Assembly (NCBI RefSeq): GCF_001263205.1
Contig: NZ_CP012333.1
Coordinates: 11,203,501 to 11,267,500, forward strand
Length of the DNA stretch: 64,000 nt
Reading direction: 5' to 3'
Source: Labilithrix luteola
GTDB lineage: Bacteria > Myxococcota_A > Polyangia > Polyangiales > Polyangiaceae
Below are positions 24,167 to 31,105 of this stretch, in pieces. Numbering within the stretch: the stretch's first letter is position 1; each line of letters starts with the position of its first letter. The notes under the pieces are model-generated. The model saw only the letters and a program-made list of their open reading frames with translations. It did no database searches and was not told the origin of the DNA. Both the position numbers and the translations under genes were made by a program.

Positions 24167-24987
24167 CGCATCCGCTCTCGACCGTCGCGCCTTGGGATCT
24201 CGTGACTTCCGGCTATGCCGAGGAAGTGGACCTCGTGATGGTGCCGGTCGCGCGCCGTGCACTCACCCTGGTCGACATCCCTCGAGCGGCCCGCGTTCTC
24301 GACGTCGCCGCTGGCCCAGGCACACTCGCTCTGGAAGTGGCTTCGCGCGTGAGCGAGGTGATCGCCGTCGACTTCGCTCCCAAGATGATCGCGACGCTGG
24401 AGACGAACGCTGCGACTCGACACATCGGCAACGTCGTCGCGCAGGTGGCCGACGGACAAGCCCTGCCCTTCGACGACGCGTCGTTCGACGCCGCATTCTC
24501 GATGTTCGGGCTGATGTTCTTCCCCGACCGCGCGCGAGGATTCTCGGAGCTTCATCGCGTCCTTCGCCCGAAGGCGCCGGCCGTCGTCTCGACCTGGGCC
24601 CCCCTCGAACGATCGTCGGCCATGAGGCTCTTGTTCGGTGCGCTGGCCGCTGCCGATCCGTCGCCGCCGCCTCCCCCTCCTCCTCGCGCAGGAGGCGATC
24701 CCTTCGCCCTCGACAGCGAGGAAAAACTTCGTCGCGAGCTCACCGACGCCGGCTTCGTGAACGTTTCGGTGCACGAGCACGAGCAGCCCATCGGACCGCT
24801 CGAGGCCGACGAGCTATGGGAGCGCCTCACCCGCGGCAACGCGATGCTCGTCTCCCTGAGAGCGCGCCTCGGCGAAGATGCATGGTCTGCGCGTGCGGAA
24901 CGCGCGAAAGAATTCCTTCGTCGAGCACTGCCGGAGGCACCGAGTCTCTCGACGACGGCACTTGTCGGCGTGGGCTTCCGGCGCTGA
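24163..24987 (+). CDS. Class I SAM-dependent methyltransferase
   Basis: A 274-residue protein. The start at ATG 24163 overlaps the TetR stop (ATGA); the frame is open upstream but that part is a shadow. The Rossmann methyltransferase signatures are visible: VLDVAAGPGTLALEVA (motif I), VIAVDFAPKMI (acidic loop), ADGQALPFDDASFDAAFSMF (motif II) and ELHRVLRPKAPAVVSTW (motif III). This is the UbiE/Methyltransf_11 type acting on a small molecule. A Pro run (SPPPPPPP) lies in the middle. Coupling to a TetR regulator suggests a modification induced by a toxic or signalling compound; the substrate is unknown. Confidence 0.9.
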   Translation: MTHPLSTVAPWDLVTSGYAEEVDLVMVPVARRALTLVDIPRAARVLDVAAGPGTLALEVASRVSEVIAVDFAPKMIATLETNAATRHIGNVVAQVADGQALPFDDASFDAAFSMFGLMFFPDRARGFSELHRVLRPKAPAVVSTWAPLERSSAMRLLFGALAAADPSPPPPPPPRAGGDPFALDSEEKLRRELTDAGFVNVSVHEHEQPIGPLEADELWERLTRGNAMLVSLRARLGEDAWSARAERAKEFLRRALPEAPSLSTTALVGVGFRR

Positions 24988-25049
24988 GACCTCCCGAGCC
25001 GCCAGGCGCCGTGCCGTCGCCTCGCCCTCCTCGCGGCGAGGACGGCCCA

Positions 25050-25068
25050 TTGGTTCGTTTGACAACCA
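25050..25068. promoter_or_regulatory. MarR-type operator upstream of marR-like gene
   Basis: TTGGTTCGTTTGACAACCA, an inverted repeat TTGGT-N9-ACCA(A). It contains a perfect -35 hexamer TTGACA (25059-25064). The same sequence is found before the AhpD-like gene at 25588. Binding would occlude the promoter, fitting autoregulation. Confidence 0.7.
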
Positions 25069-25093
25069 TTTGACCAGGTGCCATGGTCTTGGC

Positions 25094-25552
25094 GTGCGCG
25101 ATCAGTTCACGTCGGACGGCATCATCCTCGACAACGCCCTGGCGTTCTGGGTCCATCGCGTTTACCAGGCGCAGCGCAACGAGATGTATCGCGCCTTCCG
25201 CGAGAAGGGCGTCGAGCTCACCCCCGAGCAATGGGCCGTTCTCGTCCGGCTCTGGGAGAGCGACGGGCGCGCACAGAACGACCTCGGCGCATCGACGTTC
25301 CGCGACAAAGCCACCATGAGCCGCATGGTCGACGCCCTCGAACGGGCAGGACTCGTCGAACGGCGCCCCTCGGAGGACGACGCGCGCTCGCGCCTCGTCT
25401 GGCTGACCCGCCGCGGTCGCGAGCTTCGCAGCGTGCTCGTCCCTGTCGCCCGGAAGCTCGTCACACACATGCTCGAGGGCATCGACGAAAAGGATCTCGT
25501 CGTCACCCGCCGTACCCTCCAACACATCTTCGCGAACCTCGAAGGCAGCTGA
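25094..25552 (+). CDS. MarR-family transcriptional regulator
   Basis: A 152-residue protein beginning at GTG 25094 just after the operator; the frame is open further upstream without protein-like content. The winged-helix domain is typical: LTPEQWAVLVRLWESDGRAQ, LGASTFRDKATMSRMVDALE (recognition helix), GLVERRPSEDDARSRLVWLT (wing). It probably represses itself and the AhpD-like gene downstream, because identical operators precede both. MarR proteins commonly respond to phenolics or oxidants. No redox Cys is present in this protein, so a ligand-type signal is more likely. Confidence 0.92.
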   Translation: MRDQFTSDGIILDNALAFWVHRVYQAQRNEMYRAFREKGVELTPEQWAVLVRLWESDGRAQNDLGASTFRDKATMSRMVDALERAGLVERRPSEDDARSRLVWLTRRGRELRSVLVPVARKLVTHMLEGIDEKDLVVTRRTLQHIFANLEGS

Positions 25553-25587
25553 TTCCCTTCCGCAGCCGCTGCCTTCTTCGAGCGCAA

Positions 25588-25607
25588 TTGGTTCGTTTGA
25601 CAACCAA
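25588..25607. promoter_or_regulatory. MarR-type operator upstream of AhpD-like gene
   Basis: TTGGTTCGTTTGACAACCAA, inverted repeat TTGGTT-N8-AACCAA with embedded TTGACA (25597-25602). It matches the site at 25050-25068 over 19 bases. It lies 26 bp before the chosen start of the AhpD-like gene. Confidence 0.75.
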
Positions 25608-25632
25608 CATGGCACTTCGAAAGGAAACCTCG

Positions 25633-26166
25633 ATGGCGCTCTTGTTCCACGCACACACACTCGATTCAGCTCCGGTCTCGACGCGCGCGGCGCTCACGAA
25701 AGCGGAGAAGACGTTCGGCGCAATTCCGACCGCCCTCGCCCTCCTCGCCGAGTCACCCGAGGTGATTGCCGCTTTCGAGCAACTCCAGGGGATCTGGGCG
25801 GCGTGCTCGCTTTCACCTCTCGAGCGCGAAATCGTCACGATGGAGGTCGCGCGCCGCAACGGCTGTACGCTTTGTGTTTCGCTCCATGCCCGCATGCTTC
25901 GCGGCATGAAAGCGCCCCCTGCCCTGGTCGAGGCATTGACGACTGGCGCTCCGCTCGACGACTCGAGGCTCGAGACGCTGCGCACGTTCACGGCCAGCGT
26001 TCTCGAACATACGGGCGACGTCCCCGACGACGTCCGCGAGGCCTTCGCTGGCGCCGGATTCTCGCCGCGCCACGCCCTCGACGTCGTGCTCGGCGTGACG
26101 ACCTACACGCTGACCACCTACGGCAATCGCCTCACCCGCGCGCCGCACGACGCACCCCATCGATGA
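25633..26166 (+). CDS. AhpD-like carboxymuconolactone decarboxylase family protein
   Basis: A 177-residue protein. ATG 25633 is chosen because AAGGA lies 8 bases before it; ATG 25609 in the same frame would sit against the operator. The AhpD active-site pattern is complete: E66, C78-T-L-C81 and H85 in EREIVTMEVARRNGCTLCVS, with the same spacing as E118/C130/C133/H137 of mycobacterial AhpD. It is therefore probably a thiol-based peroxidase or disulfide reductase in the cytoplasm. Control by the adjacent MarR protein is suggested by the shared operator. The stop is followed after 127 bp by a membrane-protein gene. Confidence 0.88.
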   Translation: MALLFHAHTLDSAPVSTRAALTKAEKTFGAIPTALALLAESPEVIAAFEQLQGIWAACSLSPLEREIVTMEVARRNGCTLCVSLHARMLRGMKAPPALVEALTTGAPLDDSRLETLRTFTASVLEHTGDVPDDVREAFAGAGFSPRHALDVVLGVTTYTLTTYGNRLTRAPHDAPHR

Positions 26167-26293
26167 CGAGCTCGGCCGCACTGGCGGCGGATTGGCGGTC
26201 CTTCAGCCGGCCTCGGTGGGACCTCGTCCGAGTTTCGGCACATTTCTGGGAACGCCTGTGAGCCTTCCGACTCGAATGGACAGGAGGCACGTC

Positions 26294-26740
26294 ATGGCCA
26301 ACGTCATCGCAGGGAGTCCAAGCACGAACGCCACCGCGCGTTCGAACGAACTACAAGGATATCAGCTCCTCCATTGGGCATTCGTCATCGTCCCCGTCAT
26401 CGCCGGGCTCGACAAGTTCGCCCATCTGCTCACCAACTGGGACGCCTATCTAGCCCCCGCCTTCGCGCGCATCCTCGGCGGAGCTTCTCATGGCTTCATG
26501 CTGCTCGTCGGGATCGTCGAGATCATCGCGGGTCTCATCGTGGCGCTTCGTCCGCGCGTGGGCGCGTACATCGTCGCCGCCTGGCTCGCCTTGGTCGTCG
26601 TGAACCTGATCGTCAGCGGTCATCACTTCGACATCGCGCTTCGCGACATCGGCCTCCTTCTCGGAGCGCTCGCGCTCGGCCGCCTTGCGGCGACCCACGA
26701 CGTGCGAGACAGAAATGTCACTGCACGAACGCGCGCGTGA
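26294..26740 (+). CDS. Small four-helix membrane protein, DoxX-like
   Basis: A 148-residue protein with an excellent ribosome-binding site (AGGAGG 26282-26287) that decides the start at ATG 26294. Four membrane segments are visible: LLHWAFVIVPVIAGLDKFAH, GFMLLVGIVEIIAGLIVAL, YIVAAWLALVVVNLIVSG and IGLLLGALALG. The size and the LDKFAH motif after helix 1 resemble DoxX-type proteins, several of which act with redox partners; assignment to that family is tentative. The ECF sigma gene begins 20 bp downstream, so the two are probably co-transcribed, perhaps with the AhpD-like gene. Confidence 0.75.
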   Translation: MANVIAGSPSTNATARSNELQGYQLLHWAFVIVPVIAGLDKFAHLLTNWDAYLAPAFARILGGASHGFMLLVGIVEIIAGLIVALRPRVGAYIVAAWLALVVVNLIVSGHHFDIALRDIGLLLGALALGRLAATHDVRDRNVTARTRA

Positions 26741-26760
26741 GGATGGTCTACGCTCCAGGC

Positions 26761-27441
26761 ATGGCTGAACGCGCCGACCGCGAGGCAACCTTCACGGACG
26801 AGGCGATCGTCGCACGCGTCGTTGCAGGCGACGTTGCCTCGTTCGAGCTCATCGTCCGCCGGCACAACCAACGCGTCTTTCGCACGGTCCGAGCGATTCT
26901 CAAGAGCGACGACCTGGCCGAAGACGCCATGCAAGACGCCTACGTTGCCGCGTTCTCGCACCTCGCGGACTTCGACGGTCGGGCGCGCTTTTCGACCTGG
27001 CTCGTTCGCATTGCCGTACACGAGGCGCTCGGTCGACTTCGCCGTAGCAAACGGCAGGCTTCACTCGATGACGAGAGCTCGGGCGAGGACATGATGGCAA
27101 CGACGAGGAGCCCCGAACAAGCCGCAAGCGACGTCGAGCTCCGCGCACTGCTCGAAGCCGCCGTCGACGCGCTGCCGCTCGGCTTTCGCGCCGTGTTCGT
27201 GCTCCGCGCGGTCGAAGATTTGAGCGTCGGAGAGACCGCCGAGGCGCTCGGAATCCCGGAAGAGACGGTTCGAACACGGCTTCATCGAGCGCGCGGTCTT
27301 CTTCGTGACGAGCTTGCTCGCAAAGTCGAAGGCTCGGCGCGCGAAGCGTTTCCCTTCCACCTCTCTCGCTGCGATCGCGTCACCGAAGGGGTCCTACGAC
27401 GCATCCGCAATCGCCTCGCCGCCACGCGCGACGGCTACTGA
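26761..27441 (+). CDS. ECF-type sigma factor
   Basis: A 226-residue sigma factor. Region 2: ARVVAGDVASFELIVRRHNQ, DLAEDAMQDAYVAAFSHL and FSTWLVRIAVHEALGRLRR (about residues 18-90). Region 4: LPLGFRAVFVLRAVEDLSVG and PEETVRTRLHRARGLLRDEL (about 135-190). A tail of about 35 basic residues follows. ATG 26743 in the same frame is an alternative start. No anti-sigma gene is adjacent; the upstream partner is a DoxX-like membrane protein, 20 bp away. It differs clearly from the three cassette sigma factors. Confidence 0.92.
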   Translation: MAERADREATFTDEAIVARVVAGDVASFELIVRRHNQRVFRTVRAILKSDDLAEDAMQDAYVAAFSHLADFDGRARFSTWLVRIAVHEALGRLRRSKRQASLDDESSGEDMMATTRSPEQAASDVELRALLEAAVDALPLGFRAVFVLRAVEDLSVGETAEALGIPEETVRTRLHRARGLLRDELARKVEGSAREAFPFHLSRCDRVTEGVLRRIRNRLAATRDGY

Positions 27442-27577
27442 ACGAGGATAGGCCGAGCGAAGCTCGTGCATTTGATGACGTTCGAATTCCGACCCGCCGA
27501 CGCACCTCGCTGTCGACTCGAGTGGACACTCGCGGCCCGGCTTCGCGCGAGCGCGCCCCGCGTGCTATTTCCCGAGA

Positions 27578-28435
27578 GTGACGTCCGTACGCCCCGTCGC
27601 TCGCGACACGTCGTTCGCCCCCGAACAGGCGGTCGTTGCCGTTCGCTACAATACGAAGCACAAGGACGTGACCGGCTGTGCTCCCGTCACGCATACCCAC
27701 GCCGCGCTCGCGTTCTACACCGGTGGTCAGGCGCGCATCGAGCAGAACGGAGAGTGGAACATCGGCGCGGGCGACGTCATGCTCGTGCCCGCAGGGGAGG
27801 CCCATCGCATGCTGCATGTGCAGCAGAGCGAGTTCTGGGGCCTCGGATTCTGCGTGCCCTGCTTCGCTGCCAACGGCGCCGCGACGCTCCTCGAGCCGTT
27901 CGAGCGCGTGCGCGACGGAGGAGCCGCCGTCGTGCGGATTCCGACGACGCGCCACGAGTTTCTCCAGAGCTTGTTTCGCGAGCTCGAAGAGGCCGGCCGC
28001 GAGATGCGCGGCGCGAGTAGCACACGCGAAGCCGTCCAGCGAAGCCTGCTCACGCTGATCTTGAACGAAGTCCAACGGGCGACCAGCACGAGCGAATCGA
28101 TCAAGACCGCGCGGAGCAGCGTCGTGGTCGACAGCCTTCGCTTCATCGAGCGCAACTGCCTCCGGCGCCTGACGCTCGGCGACATCGCCGCGGCCGTCGG
28201 CAAGAGCCCCGCCTACGTGACGAGCGCGCTCACGCAGGCCACCGGGCGAAGCGCCGGCGAATGGATCGTCAGCGGGCGGATGGCCGAGGCGCGCCGACTG
28301 CTTCTCCACTCGGACGAGATGGTCGACGTCATCGCCGAGCGCGTCGGCTACGCCGATGCCACGCACTTCATCCGGATGTTCCGGCGCCAGCACGGCGCTA
28401 CCCCCGCGGCTTGGCGGGTCAGCAAACTACGCTAG
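27578..28435 (+). CDS. AraC-family transcriptional regulator
   Basis: A 285-residue protein with a GTG start. The N-terminal cupin-like sensor domain is at about residues 35-100 (THAALAFYTGGQARIEQNGE, DVMLVPAGEAHRM). The C-terminal double helix-turn-helix is at about 185-282 (RLTLGDIAAAVGKSPAYVTS, then DVIAERVGYADATHFIRMFR and GATPAAWR), as in AraC/XylS proteins. The sensor type usually binds a small organic ligand. It is convergent with the flavoprotein gene 28443-29360 (8-bp gap), so its target is not obvious from position. Confidence 0.92.
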   Translation: MTSVRPVARDTSFAPEQAVVAVRYNTKHKDVTGCAPVTHTHAALAFYTGGQARIEQNGEWNIGAGDVMLVPAGEAHRMLHVQQSEFWGLGFCVPCFAANGAATLLEPFERVRDGGAAVVRIPTTRHEFLQSLFRELEEAGREMRGASSTREAVQRSLLTLILNEVQRATSTSESIKTARSSVVVDSLRFIERNCLRRLTLGDIAAAVGKSPAYVTSALTQATGRSAGEWIVSGRMAEARRLLLHSDEMVDVIAERVGYADATHFIRMFRRQHGATPAAWRVSKLR

Positions 28436-28442
28436 CCCTCCA

Positions 28443-29360
28443 TCAAAGCTTCCCGCTCGACGCGAGCTCCATCGTGAGCTCCACGTTGAGCACCGCCGCC
28501 GCTTGAACGCCCGCGGCCGACGCCATCACCGCGCCCTGCATGCGCGTCGTGAGGTCACCTCCGGCGTAGATGCCCGGCAGCGACGTTTCGCGCTTCATGG
28601 GGTCGACCTGCACGAACCCGGCTTCGTCGAGAGCGAGTCCAAGTCGCGTCACGAGGTCGACGTGGCGCTGCGGAGGGTGCGCGAAGAGCACGTCCATGGG
28701 GACCGTGGTTCCGTCCGAAAGTAGGGCGGCCTCGAGCCGGCCATCGCGCGCAACGAGCCGCTCGACGGGTGACGTCTCGAGTCGGATCCCTGCCGCCTTC
28801 AGACGATCGCGTGTCTCTTGCGGAATATCGAAGACGTCGGCCACGACCACGGAGACATCGCGCGACCATCCTCGCGCCTGGAGCGCGAACGGCATCAAGT
28901 GCGACGCGTCCGCGGCGCGCGCGAGATACGCCCATCGGCGGTCCTGCACTTCCCAGCCGTGGCAATACGGGCATTGGAAAATCGAGGTTCCCCAGAGCTC
29001 ACGAAAGCCTTCGATGGGCAAGCGCTCGTCGATCATGCCCGTGCAAAGCAGGATGCGGCGAGCCTCGACGAGGCCGGACGACAGCTCCACGCGAAACGCC
29101 CCACGCTCGCCCGTGATGGACTCGACGCGAACGTCGGATACTTCGACGTTCGAATAGGTACGCAACTGTTCACGCCCGATTCGCCGAAACTCCTCGGGAG
29201 GGGTGCCATCGCGCGTGACGAAGTTGTGGATGTGCACGGCGGCGGCATTCCTGCGCGCGCCCGAATCGCAGAGCAGCACCCGCTTGCGCGCCCGGCCGAG
29301 CGCGAGCGCAGCGGAGAGGCCACCAGGACCGCCTCCCACGATGACGACGTCATAGAGCAT
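28443..29360 (-). CDS. Thioredoxin reductase-like NAD(P)/FAD oxidoreductase
   Basis: A 305-residue protein; start ATG 29358-29360, since the frame upstream is not conserved in character. FAD-binding VVIVGGGPGGLSAA is at residues 5-18, the redox motif C130-P-Y-C133-H in IFQCPYCHGWEVQD, and the C-terminal GIYAGGDLTT around residue 270. Length and order fit thioredoxin-reductase-like flavoproteins. The NADPH GxGxxA motif is poorly kept (WAYLARAADASHL in its place), which may mean a different electron donor, as in flavin-dependent disulfide oxidases of secondary metabolism. The partner protein is not adjacent. Confidence 0.87.
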   Translation of the reverse strand: MLYDVVIVGGGPGGLSAALALGRARKRVLLCDSGARRNAAAVHIHNFVTRDGTPPEEFRRIGREQLRTYSNVEVSDVRVESITGERGAFRVELSSGLVEARRILLCTGMIDERLPIEGFRELWGTSIFQCPYCHGWEVQDRRWAYLARAADASHLMPFALQARGWSRDVSVVVADVFDIPQETRDRLKAAGIRLETSPVERLVARDGRLEAALLSDGTTVPMDVLFAHPPQRHVDLVTRLGLALDEAGFVQVDPMKRETSLPGIYAGGDLTTRMQGAVMASAAGVQAAAVLNVELTMELASSGKL

Positions 29361-29516
29361 GTCGGATCTCCTCGATGAAGCTACTGCCGAAGCGCCAACG
29401 TGGGCGCTGACAGAACTCGTAGCGCCGGGAGAGGCGGCCGAGGAGGGCGCGGGTTTCACGCCGATCGGCGTGGTTTTCGATCGGCGTTCGACGGCCCCGT
29501 ACGACGACTGCCGAGC

Positions 29517-31028
29517 TCAGGCCGCGGCGACGTCCGTCGCGACGGGATCGCCGGCGGGAGCCACCTGCGCGTCGGTGATGAGCTTGCGCAGGAACGGAAT
29601 CATCACCACGAGGAGCACGCCGACCACGAGGCTGCCACAACCGAGCTCCGTGAAGAGCGTCGAATAGACGTGGTTCGTCGTGTGCGCGGTTCCTTCGCTC
29701 GGTTCGGGCACGAGGCTCGAGAAGTCACCTGCGAAGAGCGAGGCCAGACCGGTGACGAGCATCCACGAGCCCATCATGATGCCCTGGTACTGGCGCGGCG
29801 CGAGCTTGCCGATCATCGCGTAGCCGACCGGTGAAATCAGCAGCTCGCCGATGCTCTGGAGAACGTAGCTCCCGAAGAGCCAAGAGAACGCGACCATCCC
29901 GTTCTCGTCGGCAAACGCGATGCCCACGGGGAGCGCCAGAAACCCGAGCCCCATCAGGATGAGCGAGGCGGAGAACTGCCTGGGAACGTCGATCTTCCAG
30001 CCGCGCGCACGGAGTCGACCGAAGAGCGCGGACATCAGAGGACCGCCCACGACGATGACGACCGTGTTGATGTTCTGGATCCACTGCGGAGCGACTTCGA
30101 CGCCCCAGACCTTGCGATTGACGTTGTTGACCGCGAAGAGCTGGAGGCCGCTCGGGGCCATCTGATAGAGCGCCCAGAACACGAGCGAGCCGACCGTGAG
30201 GATCAGGTAGGCCCACATGTTGTTCTTCTCGCGTGCGTCCGGATGCTTGAACGCGAGCCAGGCGAGGGAGATGGCCACGATCGCGCTGATCACCTTCACG
30301 AGCTTCTCGGTTCCGTGCGGATGCTGGAGAAGGAACCAGACCACGGGAACGAGGCCCACGAGGATCGCGAGGCCGGCGGCAAAACGAAGCCTGAACTTGC
30401 CGGCGTCGACCTCCGCCAGCGGCGTGTCGCGATCGGCCAGCGTCTTCCAGTACACGAGGGCGAGGATGATCGCGATGAAGTTGCCGATGGTCGCGAAGAT
30501 GAAGAGCCCGGAGTAGTTCTCCGTGAGCTGGTAGTGGCCGGCGGCGGTGAAGCCCACGAAGAAGCCGATGTTCATGCCGGCGTAGTTCCAGAGGAAGGCC
30601 CCTTCCCTACGGACGTCGTCGGGCTTGAATCGCTGCGTGAGCATCATGTTGATGCACGTCACGTTGAGGCCACTGCCCGTCAGGAACAGCGCGAGGCCCA
30701 CGTAGAGAAGACCGACCGTTCCGCCGGCGATCGCGCCGCAACCGAGCACCTGGAGGACCATGCCGCCCACGAACAGGTTGCGGTTGCTCAGGAAGCGGCC
30801 ACCGAGATAGCCACCGAAGAGGTGCAGTCCGTAGTTGAACGCACCGAAGACGCCCATGATCGTCGTGGCGTCCTTCGCGGAGAAGTGCAGGTGCTTCGTC
30901 GCGTACAGAACGAGCGTCGAATAGAGCACCGCAAACCCGAGGGTCGCGAAGATCTGGATGAAGAAGAGGACCCCGGCGCCGTCGGGGATCTGGGCCAGTC
31001 GATGCTTCGTGGGTTGCGAGGATGACAA
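29517..31028 (-). CDS. POT/PTR2-family peptide transporter (MFS)
   Basis: A 503-residue inner-membrane protein with about 12-14 membrane segments. TTG start with GAGG 7 bases upstream. POT-family landmarks are present: FGGYLGGRFLSNRNLFVGG after helix 2, and GMNIGFFVGFTAAGHYQL and SIGELLISPVGYAMIGKLAP in the C-terminal half. POT proteins import di- and tripeptides with protons. The hallmark ExxER motif of helix 1 is absent: the corresponding stretch reads LFFIQIFATLGFAVLYSTLV. This suggests altered proton coupling or a different substrate. The gene stands alone between the flavoprotein and a large membrane protein, all on the minus strand. Confidence 0.88.
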   Translation of the reverse strand: MSSSQPTKHRLAQIPDGAGVLFFIQIFATLGFAVLYSTLVLYATKHLHFSAKDATTIMGVFGAFNYGLHLFGGYLGGRFLSNRNLFVGGMVLQVLGCGAIAGGTVGLLYVGLALFLTGSGLNVTCINMMLTQRFKPDDVRREGAFLWNYAGMNIGFFVGFTAAGHYQLTENYSGLFIFATIGNFIAIILALVYWKTLADRDTPLAEVDAGKFRLRFAAGLAILVGLVPVVWFLLQHPHGTEKLVKVISAIVAISLAWLAFKHPDAREKNNMWAYLILTVGSLVFWALYQMAPSGLQLFAVNNVNRKVWGVEVAPQWIQNINTVVIVVGGPLMSALFGRLRARGWKIDVPRQFSASLILMGLGFLALPVGIAFADENGMVAFSWLFGSYVLQSIGELLISPVGYAMIGKLAPRQYQGIMMGSWMLVTGLASLFAGDFSSLVPEPSEGTAHTTNHVYSTLFTELGCGSLVVGVLLVVMIPFLRKLITDAQVAPAGDPVATDVAAA

Positions 31029-31105
31029 GGTAACCTCACCAGTCCGCTACCAGCGGCAGCGCCGGAAGTCGAGTCAGGCCAGCCGCCCGCGCGTCATGCC
31101 TCGGC

